A stretch of 64,000 nt of DNA from an uncultured Pelagibacteraceae bacterium (GTDB taxonomy: Bacteria > Pseudomonadota > Alphaproteobacteria > Pelagibacterales > Pelagibacteraceae): NCBI GenBank assembly GCA_902536385.1, contig CACAWY010000004.1, positions 54,068 to 118,067 on the forward strand, read 5' to 3'. The notes under the pieces were generated by a model. The model was not told the DNA's origin, did no database searches, and worked only from the letters and a program-made list of their open reading frames with translations. The position numbers were made by a program, and so were the translations under genes. This document shows positions 39,372 through 48,809 of this stretch, in pieces. How positions within the stretch are numbered: the stretch's first letter is position 1; each line of letters starts with the position of its first letter.

Positions 39372-39426
39372 AACGCTTTAGCTGGATTTATATAGCGCCC
39401 GCAAGTTGTCTTAACTCAGCGCTTAA
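39372..39426 (-). promoter_or_regulatory. SAM-II riboswitch aptamer
   Basis: agcgctgagttaagacaacttgcgggcgctatataaatccagctaaagcg matches SAM-II (GCUGAUUUAAC...UUGCaAGCGC...AUAAAUnnAGCUAAA). Confidence 0.9.
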
Positions 39427-39429
39427 GAT

Positions 39430-39458
39430 TTATAACAAGAAATTTAGGATTTTGTCAA
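39430..39458 (-). promoter_or_regulatory. Sigma-70-like promoter for the metY leader
   Basis: TTGACA (39458-39453), 17-nt spacer, TTATAA (39435-39430), just upstream of SAM-II. Confidence 0.75.
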
Positions 39459-39465
39459 CTATCAA

Positions 39466-40383
39466 TTAAATATTATCCCAGAAGAATTTTGCAAGGTTTA
39501 CACCAGACAAATCTTTATATGCAGCAAGTCCAGTAGGGCTGGTAACGTTAATATCACCTATTAATTTTTCTTGCACGAAATCTACACCTGCAAAATATAT
39601 ATTATTTTTTAATAATAGTTTTCCGATAACTTTACTTGTACTAACCTCTTTACTTGTGAGCTTTGTTAACTTTGCTGTAGCCCCCTTACTCATATTAGAT
39701 AAAATACTACCTTTTTTAGGAATTCTAGAAATAGCACCTACAATCTTTCCTTTAATAATAAAAACTCTTTTATCACCCTTAGAAACCCCAGGTAAAAACT
39801 TTTGAAAAAATAAATGATTATAACTCTTTAATAATTTTTTAATTTTACTTGTGTTGAAAGTTTTCAATAAAATAACGTTATTACCACTAAATCCATTAAT
39901 AGGTTTAACCACAACCAGTTTGTGTCTTTTAAAAAAATTTCTGATTTCTGCGAGGTTTTCACTAATTAAAGTTGGAGGCATATATTTCATAAAATTTATG
40001 GAAAATAGTTTTTCAGATATATTCCTAACCGCAAAAGGGTGATTAATTATCTTAACCTTATTTGAAATATGGTTCAGCAAGAAAGTTGAATATAAATAGC
40101 GATTATCAAAAGGTGGGTCATTTCTTATTAGAATGACTTTGGACTTTTCTAAGTTTAAATTTATATTTTTTAATAGTGAGTAGAATTTCTTTTTATTTTC
40201 ATTAATTCTTATATGTTTACAATAGGCAATAACTTTTCCATTTAAAAAACTTAGATTTTCAGGTTCAAAATAATATATTTTATATCCTTTTTTTTGTGCT
40301 TCAGATGCTAAAAGAATAGTTGTATCTGTTTTGATATTTACTTTTTTAAGATCAGAACCCTGAATAGCTAAAATTTTCGTCAT
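39466..40383 (-). CDS. gshB: Glutathione synthetase
   Basis: NDPPFDNRYLYSTFLL, VVKPINGFSGNNVIL, DFVQEKLIGDINVTSPTGL. Confidence 0.9.
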   Translation of the reverse strand: MTKILAIQGSDLKKVNIKTDTTILLASEAQKKGYKIYYFEPENLSFLNGKVIAYCKHIRINENKKKFYSLLKNINLNLEKSKVILIRNDPPFDNRYLYSTFLLNHISNKVKIINHPFAVRNISEKLFSINFMKYMPPTLISENLAEIRNFFKRHKLVVVKPINGFSGNNVILLKTFNTSKIKKLLKSYNHLFFQKFLPGVSKGDKRVFIIKGKIVGAISRIPKKGSILSNMSKGATAKLTKLTSKEVSTSKVIGKLLLKNNIYFAGVDFVQEKLIGDINVTSPTGLAAYKDLSGVNLAKFFWDNI

Positions 40384-41695
40384 GATTTACTAAGAAGTTT
40401 AAGTTTTTTATTTTGTTAAATTGCTCAATCATCATTTCCGCTCTAGTTTTATTATTCTTAATAATTTCCTCTACATGTTTTAGGTAAATCGTTTCATTTT
40501 TCCCACTTTTATTTAGCTCATTTCTTTTTTTTAAACCTTCTTTAGATAGTTCTAAAAATATTTTTGCCCAATCGATTAGTTTTTTATTATTTAGCAAAGT
40601 ATTTAAACCTTGTTTAGGTGAATTTAAATATGCTTGCATAACTTCTTCTTTTTTCCAATTTTTGATTATTTCATAAGTCTCATCTAAAGATCCATAAATT
40701 AATCCTGTAAAGAAGGAAGGACCGTTACAAATACAACCAAAATTACATGTATCTAAAGATCTAAACTCTATAACCTGCTTTAATCTTATCTCAGTAAAAA
40801 TAGTACTTAAATGATTTTCAAAATCTTCTAAAGTTGGTTTTTCTCCTTTTAAAAAATTTAAATTACCATTTAAAAAATCCTTAAATGTTTGACCGTTTGG
40901 CGAGTAATATTTTCCACTTTTTTTAAGAAATAAAATTGGGTAATTAACTGCATGATCCATATATTTTTCAAAACTAACTTTCTCAAAAGCAATTGGCATT
41001 ATCCCTCCTCTGTAAGTTTCTTGCCAAACTTTTCCTCTGTAAGATAAATAACCTGAAAATTTATTTTCATTAAAAGGAGAATTTGCAAACAAAGCAATGG
41101 TTAATGGAGCTAAATAGTTCCCAACTTTAAATTTTTTTTCAAAATCTTCCTCAGATGTGTAATCATAATTTATCTGAATGCCTGCAGTCTTATACATCAT
41201 ATCTAAGCTATATTTACCGCCTTTAGGCATTTCAGCCGTCATAATTTTATAACGCTCTTTTGGGCTTTTGGGTATGTCAGTTATTTTGTTAAACGGATCA
41301 TATGCAATAGAGGATGTAGTTATACCAACTAATTTAAATATTTCTTCAAGTTCACTGAAGTGAGAGCTGTTTTCTGAACAAACGGAATGTATATTTTTTA
41401 AAGGCGCACCTGATAATTCGTATTGAAATCCAGGCTCGGTAGTAATTTTTTGACTTTCTCTTTTTAACCCAATTAATTTATCTTTCTCTAATTGAGGCTC
41501 CCAACCTTTTTCTTGCAAAATTTTAAATACTTTTTTAATTTTATCGTAATTAATCCTTTTTAAATCTGTTTTATTAAAAAGAAATTTTTCATGCTCAACA
41601 CCAATTCTAAGATTAGAATCTTTTTTTATCCCGTTATTAAAATATTGAATTAACTGGCTTTTATTTTCAATTAATGAAATTGATTTATTGGTCAA
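40352..41695 (-). CDS. gshA: Glutamate-cysteine ligase (GCS2/plant-type)
   Basis: RIGVEHEKFLF, TTEPGFQYELSGAPLKNIHS, TAEMPKGGKYSLDMMYKTAGIQINYDY. Confidence 0.9.
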   Translation of the reverse strand: MTNKSISLIENKSQLIQYFNNGIKKDSNLRIGVEHEKFLFNKTDLKRINYDKIKKVFKILQEKGWEPQLEKDKLIGLKRESQKITTEPGFQYELSGAPLKNIHSVCSENSSHFSELEEIFKLVGITTSSIAYDPFNKITDIPKSPKERYKIMTAEMPKGGKYSLDMMYKTAGIQINYDYTSEEDFEKKFKVGNYLAPLTIALFANSPFNENKFSGYLSYRGKVWQETYRGGIMPIAFEKVSFEKYMDHAVNYPILFLKKSGKYYSPNGQTFKDFLNGNLNFLKGEKPTLEDFENHLSTIFTEIRLKQVIEFRSLDTCNFGCICNGPSFFTGLIYGSLDETYEIIKNWKKEEVMQAYLNSPKQGLNTLLNNKKLIDWAKIFLELSKEGLKKRNELNKSGKNETIYLKHVEEIIKNNKTRAEMMIEQFNKIKNLNFLVNHDENFSYSGF

Positions 41696-42080
41696 ACGTT
41701 TTTAACTCTAATACATTTCCATTTGGATCTTCAATAAAAAACGTATTTTGTTCAAATTCAGTGCCTTCAAATCTAGTGTAAGGTTTATCGATGTAATTTA
41801 TTTTTTTTGCTTCAATATTTGCTTTAATTTTTTTAAAAACGTCTTTTTTTAAATGTACACCAAAGTGTGGGACTGGAACTTGACCCATATCGACATCATG
41901 TCTCTCTCTTGGAAGTTTCATTGATGTTTGGTGCAAAGTAAGTTCGTTACCCCAAAAATCGATATCTACCCATTTACCTTCTTCGCGATTTCCAGTTTTG
42001 CATCCTAAAATATCAGTGTAAAAAGCCTCCGCTTTTTTTAAATCTCCTGCTGGGATTGCTAAATGAAATGAACTGCTCAT
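41685..42080 (-). CDS. VOC-family (glyoxalase/dioxygenase superfamily) protein
   Basis: [26 protein letters not shown]...[16 protein letters not shown]. Confidence 0.88.
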   Translation of the reverse strand: MSSSFHLAIPAGDLKKAEAFYTDILGCKTGNREEGKWVDIDFWGNELTLHQTSMKLPRERHDVDMGQVPVPHFGVHLKKDVFKKIKANIEAKKINYIDKPYTRFEGTEFEQNTFFIEDPNGNVLELKTFDQ

Positions 42081-42134
42081 GAGGGTGGTATATATTCTTC
42101 TTTAAATTTTTCAAGTAGTCATTATATACATTGT

Positions 42135-42710
42135 ATGAATGATTATTTAGAATCTATAAAAAAGAGAGATCCTGCGGCAAAATCTATACTGAGTATCATT
42201 CTCACGTATCCAGGAGTTAAGGCAGTTTTCTTTCATCAAATATCAAACTTTTTTTACAAAGCTGGATTTGACTTAATAGCTAGAATTATTTCACAAACAA
42301 TAAGATTTTTTACAGGAATTGAAATTCATCCTGGAGCCAAGATAGGTAAAAATTTATTTATTGATCATGGTATGGGTGTGGTAATAGGTGAAACTTCTGA
42401 AATAGGAGATGACGTTACTATTTATCATGCTGTCACTTTAGGCGGTAGTTCTCCAAGTATAGATAGTGAAAGACAACGACATGAAAAAAGACATCCTACG
42501 ATTGGCAATGATGTTGTGATTGGTTCGGGAGCCCAGATAATTGGGCCAATTAAAGTTGGCAACAACGCGAGAATTGCAGCTAACGCAGTAGTGGTAAAAG
42601 ATGTTCCGGAAAATGCAACGATGGTTGGTATCCCTGCTAAAGCAGTTAAGTTAGAAAACAAAGGCAGCTTTAGACCTTATGGCGTAGATGATAAAGTTAA
42701 AGATGAGTAA
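42135..42710 (+). CDS. cysE: Serine O-acetyltransferase
   Basis: Hexapeptide repeats; [44 protein letters not shown]. Confidence 0.93.
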   Translation: MNDYLESIKKRDPAAKSILSIILTYPGVKAVFFHQISNFFYKAGFDLIARIISQTIRFFTGIEIHPGAKIGKNLFIDHGMGVVIGETSEIGDDVTIYHAVTLGGSSPSIDSERQRHEKRHPTIGNDVVIGSGAQIIGPIKVGNNARIAANAVVVKDVPENATMVGIPAKAVKLENKGSFRPYGVDDKVKDE

Positions 42711-43080
42711 AGATTGGGATCCAAATTTAACTCCAGAACAAAATTATGTTTTAAAACAAGAGGGAACAGAGTCTCCAGGCAGTAGTCCTTTAAATCAAGA
42801 AAAAAGAGAGGGTTCTTATCACTGTGTTGGGTGTGGAACAAAATTATTTGAGTCTAAAACTAAATATGAGAGTGGTTCAGGCTGGCCTTCTTTTTTCGAG
42901 TCTATTCCAGGGGTGTTCGAAGAAAAAAAAGATATGCACATTGGTTATCCAAGAACTGAGTATCATTGCAAAAAATGTGGAGGTCATCACGGTCATGTTT
43001 TTGATGACGGCCCAAAACCAACTGGAAAACGATATTGTAACAACGGTGTATGTTTAGTCTTTAAACCAAAAGGCGAGTAG
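42703..43080 (+). CDS. msrB: Peptide-methionine (R)-S-oxide reductase; start likely [13 protein letters not shown] at 42703
   Basis: [31 protein letters not shown]. Confidence 0.93.
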   Translation: MSKDWDPNLTPEQNYVLKQEGTESPGSSPLNQEKREGSYHCVGCGTKLFESKTKYESGSGWPSFFESIPGVFEEKKDMHIGYPRTEYHCKKCGGHHGHVFDDGPKPTGKRYCNNGVCLVFKPKGE

Positions 43081-43132
43081 TTATACACAAACCAATTAAG
43101 TGTTTTAATACAACCTATCAAAAAATTATAAT

Positions 43133-43169
43133 CTTATTTGCCATGTCCTCTAGACCAAGGCAACATAAG
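43133..43169 (+). other. Interrupted stem-loop in the 5' intergenic region of the histidine phosphatase gene
   Basis: CTTATTTGCCatGTCctctaGACcaaGGCAAcATAAG, about 13 bp. Confidence 0.5.
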
Positions 43170-43195
43170 TTTGTTAGATTATCATTTCATCCACC

Positions 43196-43753
43196 ATGAA
43201 GAAGCAAATTATTTCCCTAATCATAATAATTTTCTCACTAATTTCATTTCATACAAATGCATCAGAACAAAATTGGAAACCAGCTCAGGATGGAGATAAA
43301 ATTATTTTAATTAGACATGCTAAAGCCCCTGGTGGTGGCGATCCAGAAGGATTTAAAATTGAAGATTGTAAAACCCAAAGAAATCTAGACATTGTGGGAA
43401 TTAATCAAGCAAAAAAAATTGGTAAATTATTTAGAGAAAAAAAAGTTAAAATTGATAAAATTTTATCAAGCCAGTGGTGTAGATGTAAAGATACTGCAAA
43501 ATATGCTTTTGGCAATTTCAAAGAATTTTCCGCGTTGAATTCTACTTATACTCCACCATACGACCAAAATGAAAAACAGCAGATTAAGGACTTAAAAAAA
43601 TATGTAAATAATTGGAATGGTAAAGGGGAAAACCTTGTTTTAGTTACGCATTATGTAATTATCTTAGCAATAACTGGAGAAACAACACGATCCGGTGAAC
43701 TAGTCATCACTGATAAAAATTTTAAAGTTTTATCTACAATTAATACTTTTTAA
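43196..43753 (+). CDS. Exported histidine phosphatase family protein
   Basis: Signal peptide; IILIRHAKAPGGGDPEG, LSSQWCRCKDTA, VLVTHYVII. Confidence 0.88.
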   Translation: MKKQIISLIIIIFSLISFHTNASEQNWKPAQDGDKIILIRHAKAPGGGDPEGFKIEDCKTQRNLDIVGINQAKKIGKLFREKKVKIDKILSSQWCRCKDTAKYAFGNFKEFSALNSTYTPPYDQNEKQQIKDLKKYVNNWNGKGENLVLVTHYVIILAITGETTRSGELVITDKNFKVLSTINTF

Positions 43754-44094
43754 AAAAATATAAGATATCCAACTGCTATTAAAATTAAATATTCAATAAA
43801 TGTTTTAATCTTAAAAAGAGTGTTTTTATCTTGAAATTTGGTATTGATGAATAAAGTTAATCTAGAAAAAGCTAAGTGAACCAAAACAATACTCAAAGCT
43901 ATACCAAGTAAAGCATGGTAAAAGCTAAAATTTTTAATGCCATAAAAGCAAGCTGCGATAAACGTGAACCAGGATATATTGGTTACAAATAAAGTAATTA
44001 AAATACCTGATCCTTTTTTAAAAATACTTTGAGACTTAATGAAAGTATATGACCACAAAAGAGTGAATAAAAAACCTGCGTATTTAATTATCAT
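43750..44094 (-). CDS. Small multi-TM protein, unknown function
   Basis: 114-aa ORF with 3-4 predicted TM helices. Confidence 0.5.
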   Translation of the reverse strand: MIIKYAGFLFTLLWSYTFIKSQSIFKKGSGILITLFVTNISWFTFIAACFYGIKNFSFYHALLGIALSIVLVHLAFSRLTLFINTKFQDKNTLFKIKTFIEYLILIAVGYLIFF

Positions 44095-44144
44095 GGGCCA
44101 ATATTGTAATTGCGGTAGAGTTCAAAGGCAAATATAAACGTAAT

Positions 44145-44861
44145 ATGATCATTAAACTTGCGTTCGCTTTCGGGGCTGGATTTATAAGTTTTCTCACTCC
44201 TTGCGTACTCCCAATTATCCCAGGTTATATTTCTTATATTACTGGAAAAGATTTAGGAGAAATAGATAAAGACAAATCAATAGTTCTTACAAAAACTATT
44301 CTTTTTTCGTTGGGTTTCTCATTTGTTTTTATAACGCTTGGAGCCGCAGCCTCTGCAATAGGGAACGTACTTCTTTTCTTTTCTAATGAATTACGAATTA
44401 TTGCAGGAATAATAATTATCATTTTTTCATTACAAATGTTAGGTTTTCTAAATTTTTCTTTTTTAAATACTGAGAAAAGAATTCAAACTAATTCAAATTA
44501 TAAAGATAATTATGCATTTCCTTTTATAGTTGGCGCAGCTTTTGCATTTGGTTGGACACCTTGCATTGGTCCGGTTTTAGGATCTATAATTGCCTTATCT
44601 GCTACTGAAGCCACAATTAGTAAAGGAATTTTATTGTTATCATTTTATTCTTTAGGATTAGCTATTCCCTTTATTTTATCTGGTTATTACATGAGTAGAT
44701 TTATAAATACTAAAAAAGGTTTTGGTAAATATTATGGAACAATTACAAAATCTGGCGGAACTATTCTTTTAATTACTGGAGTCTTGATTACTACAAATTA
44801 TATTCAAGTCATAAGTTATTATATTTTGACGACCTTCCCAATTCTCGCTAAAATCGGTTAA
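44145..44861 (+). CDS. ccdA: CcdA/DsbD-TM family thiol-disulfide electron transporter
   Basis: FGAGFISFLTPCVLPIIPGYISYITG, FAFGWTPCIGPVLGSI paired cysteine motifs. Confidence 0.92.
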   Translation: MIIKLAFAFGAGFISFLTPCVLPIIPGYISYITGKDLGEIDKDKSIVLTKTILFSLGFSFVFITLGAAASAIGNVLLFFSNELRIIAGIIIIIFSLQMLGFLNFSFLNTEKRIQTNSNYKDNYAFPFIVGAAFAFGWTPCIGPVLGSIIALSATEATISKGILLLSFYSLGLAIPFILSGYYMSRFINTKKGFGKYYGTITKSGGTILLITGVLITTNYIQVISYYILTTFPILAKIG

Positions 44862-45763
44862 TGAGCGAAATAACAGTCTTAGGAATTTTTGTTGCTGACA
44901 TAAGTTTTTCAGGACCTAAAATCCCATCAATAGGTGAAACTATTTTGGGAAAAAAATATAACGTAGGTCCAGGTGGAAAAGGTTGCAATCAAGCAATTGC
45001 TATCGCAAGACTAGGTGGAAGTACAAACTTTATTAGTAAAATTGGAAAAGATGCTTACGGAGAATTGGCTTTAAAAACTCTTGAAAAAAATAAAATTTCT
45101 ACAGAAAATTTAATACAAGATATTAATCAACAAACTGGTGTTGCTGGCATTTTAGTTGATCAAAATACCGGTAAAAATGCAATTAATGTTATTGTAGGTG
45201 CCCCTAATTCTTTAAAGATTAATGAAATTGAAAAACAAATTAACTTAATAAAAAGTTCTAAAATTTTCTTAACTCAACTTGAGGTACCAAAAGATGTTAC
45301 TTTACATTGTTTAAAAACTGCCAAAGCAAATGGATGTATTACTATTTTAAATCCTGCTCCGGCATCTGAAATCTCAAAAGAGTTTTATAATTACATCGAT
45401 TTTTTTACGCCTAATGAAAAAGAAGCAGAATTTTACACTGGTATTAAAATTACTAATGAAAAAGAAGCGAAGCAAGCAGCAGACAAACTCATTAATTTAG
45501 GAATAAAAAAAGCAATAATTACACTCGGAGAAAAAGGTTTATTTTACTCTGATGGAAAAGAGGAAATTTACTTAAAAGCCAATGCAGTTAAGGCCATTGA
45601 TACTACTGGAGCAGGAGATGCATTTAATGGAGGTTTAGCTTTTAGTTTATCTGAGGAGAAACCTATAAAAGAATGTTTAGAATTAGCAAATAAAGTCGCT
45701 GGAATATCTACAACTAAACTTGGAGCAGGAGATGCAATGCCCTTTATCCAGGATATAAAGTAA
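44861..45763 (+). CDS. rbsK: Ribokinase (PfkB family)
   Basis: GPGGKGCNQAIAIARLGG, DTTGAGDAFNGGLAFSL. Confidence 0.88.
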   Translation: MSEITVLGIFVADISFSGPKIPSIGETILGKKYNVGPGGKGCNQAIAIARLGGSTNFISKIGKDAYGELALKTLEKNKISTENLIQDINQQTGVAGILVDQNTGKNAINVIVGAPNSLKINEIEKQINLIKSSKIFLTQLEVPKDVTLHCLKTAKANGCITILNPAPASEISKEFYNYIDFFTPNEKEAEFYTGIKITNEKEAKQAADKLINLGIKKAIITLGEKGLFYSDGKEEIYLKANAVKAIDTTGAGDAFNGGLAFSLSEEKPIKECLELANKVAGISTTKLGAGDAMPFIQDIK

Positions 45764-45765
45764 TT

Positions 45766-46218
45766 TTATTCAGGTCTAAAAATTAAACAAAGACCATTAT
45801 TACAAAATCTTTTACCACTTTTAGTTGGTCCATCGTTAAAGACATGTCCATGATGCGCACCACATTTTGCACAATGATATTCTATTCTTTTCATACCAAA
45901 TTTATAATCTATCTTAGTTTTAAATGCTCCAGGCAAAGCCTCAGAAAATGATGGCCAACCAGTACCACTATCGAATTTATTAGTAGAAGCAAAAAGTTTA
46001 TTTCCACAATTAGCGCAATGATAAAAACCCTTTCTATTTTCCCTAAGTAAATCACTGGAAAAGGGCCTTTCTGTTCCCTCTTTAAACATTATTTCTTTTT
46101 GTTTTTTTGTAAGGTTTTTATTGATAATTTTTTTTGTATTAGCAAATAGCGAGCTAAAAGGAAAAAATAAAGATGAAAAGATTGATAGGCTTATAAATTT
46201 TAAAAAATTTCTTTTCAT
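45766..46218 (-). CDS. Exported peptide-methionine (R)-S-oxide reductase (MsrB-like)
   Basis: N-terminal signal sequence MKRNFLKFISLSIFSSLFFPFSSLFA; YHCANCGNKLFAS, GTGWPSF, RFCNNGLCLIF. Confidence 0.9.
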   Translation of the reverse strand: MKRNFLKFISLSIFSSLFFPFSSLFANTKKIINKNLTKKQKEIMFKEGTERPFSSDLLRENRKGFYHCANCGNKLFASTNKFDSGTGWPSFSEALPGAFKTKIDYKFGMKRIEYHCAKCGAHHGHVFNDGPTKSGKRFCNNGLCLIFRPE

Positions 46219-46475
46219 TCACCATTTATAATTTTGTCTAGATCACCATTTCTATTTGCTTCTTGGAGTTTATCATTTCCACCAATATAATGATCACCGA
46301 TAAAAATTTGAGGAATAGTTCTCGCACCATTTGTTCTTTGTAACATTTCTTTAGCATTTGCTGGATCTGCCCAAATATCAATTTCCTCTATTTCCACATT
46401 TTTTGTTTTTAATAGAGCTTTTGCTGCACTGCAGTAAGGGCAAGGATCTCCGGAATACATTGTTACTTTTTTCAT
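46215..46475 (-). CDS. grxC: Glutaredoxin 3
   Basis: MYSGDPCPYCSAAKALL, RTIPQIFIGDHYIGG. Confidence 0.93.
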   Translation of the reverse strand: MKKVTMYSGDPCPYCSAAKALLKTKNVEIEEIDIWADPANAKEMLQRTNGARTIPQIFIGDHYIGGNDKLQEANRNGDLDKIINGE

Positions 46476-46477
46476 AT

Positions 46478-46774
46478 TTAATATATATCAGATATTTTTA
46501 TTTTTTCTCTGAGCTTTTTTCGCTCAAGTTGGAATTTTTTTCTATGTTTGATACTTGTATTGTGAACTCTTTTTCTCCACAAACGAAACGAGCCTGGTTT
46601 TAAATTTTTTCTCATTATCTTAATAACTTGAGACTCATTTTTTCCAGTTTTTTCTTTTATTTCTTCAAATGTAATCCTATCAGCCCATGCAGCCCAAATA
46701 ATCCAATTATCATCCTTTTCTTTTGGTTCAGCATTTTTAACTCTTGTTTGAGGGATAAAACTTTTTTTCTTCAT
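46478..46774 (-). CDS. TIGR03643/DUF2805-like small basic protein; internal Met start preferred
   Basis: WIIWAAWADRITFEEIKEKTGKNESQVIKIMRKNLKPGSFRLWRKRVH. Confidence 0.75.
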   Translation of the reverse strand: MKKKSFIPQTRVKNAEPKEKDDNWIIWAAWADRITFEEIKEKTGKNESQVIKIMRKNLKPGSFRLWRKRVHNTSIKHRKKFQLERKKLREKIKISDIY

Positions 46775-46800
46775 AAAATTATATATAGTGACTTTATCAA

Positions 46801-47415
46801 ATGTTTCCAACAGACTATATAATATTTTTACAAATCATTTTATTTTTATTTATTTCTCCTGGTCCGCCTAGAGTGGTAATAGTTTCACACACGTTAAATT
46901 ATGGATTAAATAGATCTGTCTGGACTGCTTTTGGAGACATATCTGCAAATACTATCCAAGCTATTTTAGTAGTTTTTTTGATTGGTTCATTTTTAAGTGA
47001 TAACCCTCAAGTTCTTTATTATTTAAAATGGGCAGGGATATTCTATATTGTTTATTTAGCCTATGATACTTTTACTTCTAAAATTAGAAGTTTTAATTCT
47101 AAAGACCAAAATTTAAAATCACCACTCTCGTTTTATAAAGACGGATTATTAGTTGCAGGTTTAAGCCCAAAAGCAATTTTATTTTTTGGAACAATTTTTC
47201 CAACTTTCATAAATTTTGGTTCAAATATCATTTCACAGTTTTTAATATTATTGATTACATATGTAGTTTTAGATTTTTTAACATTAATGATTTATGGATT
47301 AGCAGCTGAAAAAATTTCAGTATGGTTAAGAACTAAACCAAAGCTATTAAATACAATTTCTGCGTGTGTTCTTCTAATTTTAGCAGTTTACATCGCTGCG
47401 ACACAGAATTTTTAA
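46801..47415 (+). CDS. LysE/RhtB-family translocator
   Basis: FISPGPPRVVIVSHTLNYGLNRSVWTAFGDI, multiple TM helices. Confidence 0.85.
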   Translation: MFPTDYIIFLQIILFLFISPGPPRVVIVSHTLNYGLNRSVWTAFGDISANTIQAILVVFLIGSFLSDNPQVLYYLKWAGIFYIVYLAYDTFTSKIRSFNSKDQNLKSPLSFYKDGLLVAGLSPKAILFFGTIFPTFINFGSNIISQFLILLITYVVLDFLTLMIYGLAAEKISVWLRTKPKLLNTISACVLLILAVYIAATQNF

Positions 47416-47500
47416 TCAATTCTAACTGTTGTCAAAATCTCTATTTCTTGTTTTAATTATTTAATTTTTAATTAATTAATTAATAACAAGAAGGGAAATA

Positions 47501-48742
47501 ATGAATAAAATAGCAAAACTATTTGTTACATTTATTTCAGCAATAACTTTAGCACTTGTATCTTTCACTTCTTCTTTTGCAAAAGTAGAAGGCGAGTACA
47601 TTGTGTTAGGTTCTGCAATATCTCTTACAGGCAAATACTCTTCAAATGGAGTTCATACTCAAAATGGTTATAACATGGCCGTTGACAGAATTAACAAAAT
47701 GGGTGGAGTAGAAGTACAAGGTAAGAAATATAAGTTTGAGATCATTTACTATGATGATGAGTCAAACCCAAAAAGAGCCGCTCAGTTAGCTGAAAGACTA
47801 ATTAAACAAGATGGCGTTCATTACATGCTTGGACCATACAGTTCAGGTTTAACGAAAGCCATTGCACCAGTAACCGAGAAATATAAAATTCCTATGGTTG
47901 AAGCGAATGGTGCATCTAGATCTTTATTTACAAAAGGATATAAATATTTGTTTGCGGTGTTATCACCAGCTAACCAATACCTTGAAGTAGCTATTGATTT
48001 AGCGGTAGAGAAAAACGGTGGCAAAGGAGTACGAATTGCTCAAGCATTTGAACAAGATGCTTTCTCACAAGACGTGAGACTTGGTATTTTAGATGCAGCG
48101 AAAAGAACTGGATCTGAAATCATCATCGATGACAAACTACCAAAAGAACTTAACGATATGGCAGCTACATTAGCAAAAGTAAAAGCTACTAAGCCAGATG
48201 TGCTTGTTGTATCAGGTCACACAAAAGGTGCATTAACTGCAATCAGACAAATATCTGAGATGAAAGTTGATGTTCCTATGCTAGCAATGACACACTGCGA
48301 TGCCGCAAAACTTTCTAAACAACATGGAAAGAAATCAGAGTACGCGTTATGCGCTTCTCAATGGCACAAAAATTTATCTTACAAAGATAAGTTTTTTGGC
48401 GGTGGTAAAAAATACGCTAGAGACTTCCAAAAAGAATTTGGATATGACCCGCCATATCAATCAGCAGAGTCTTCTGCAGCATTGTTAGTATTTAAAGATG
48501 CGTTCGAAAGAGCAAATTCTTTTGATAGAGATGCAGTTAGAGATGCGCTAGTTGATACAGAAATGCAAACTTTCTATGGAAATATTAAATTTGGACCTGG
48601 TGGCCAAAACGTTGCTAAGCCAATGATATTGTTCCAAGTAAGATGTAAAGGCGATGATTGTGAGAATAGAGTAGTAGCTCCTACAAAATGGGCTTCTGAT
48701 AAGTTCTATCATCCAATCCCGAAATGGTCTGAAAGAAGCTAA
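47501..48742 (+). CDS. Branched-chain amino-acid/amide-type ABC transporter substrate-binding protein
   Basis: Signal peptide; LGSAISLTGKYSSNGVHTQNGYNMAVDRINKMGG periplasmic binding fold type I. Confidence 0.88.
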   Translation: MNKIAKLFVTFISAITLALVSFTSSFAKVEGEYIVLGSAISLTGKYSSNGVHTQNGYNMAVDRINKMGGVEVQGKKYKFEIIYYDDESNPKRAAQLAERLIKQDGVHYMLGPYSSGLTKAIAPVTEKYKIPMVEANGASRSLFTKGYKYLFAVLSPANQYLEVAIDLAVEKNGGKGVRIAQAFEQDAFSQDVRLGILDAAKRTGSEIIIDDKLPKELNDMAATLAKVKATKPDVLVVSGHTKGALTAIRQISEMKVDVPMLAMTHCDAAKLSKQHGKKSEYALCASQWHKNLSYKDKFFGGGKKYARDFQKEFGYDPPYQSAESSAALLVFKDAFERANSFDRDAVRDALVDTEMQTFYGNIKFGPGGQNVAKPMILFQVRCKGDDCENRVVAPTKWASDKFYHPIPKWSERS

Positions 48743-48760
48743 TAACTTCTGAATAATTTG

Positions 48761-48793
48761 AAAAGCCCCTAGTTTTCTAGGGGCTTTTCTTTT
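48761..48793 (+). terminator. Strong hairpin with T-rich tail between the substrate-binding protein and permease genes
   Basis: AAAAGCCCCTAGttttCTAGGGGCTTTTCTTTT, 12-bp perfect stem. Confidence 0.9.
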
Positions 48794-48809
48794 ATAAGTT
48801 TTAAAATTT

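Noticed and set aside
46358-46822. Plus-strand ORFs 46358-46603 and 46628-46822
   Set aside because: Antisense to grxC and the TIGR03643-like gene.
47455-47490. TTAATTAATTAATTAAT tract before the substrate-binding protein gene
   Set aside because: Low-complexity AT repeat common in this composition; no clear regulatory interpretation.
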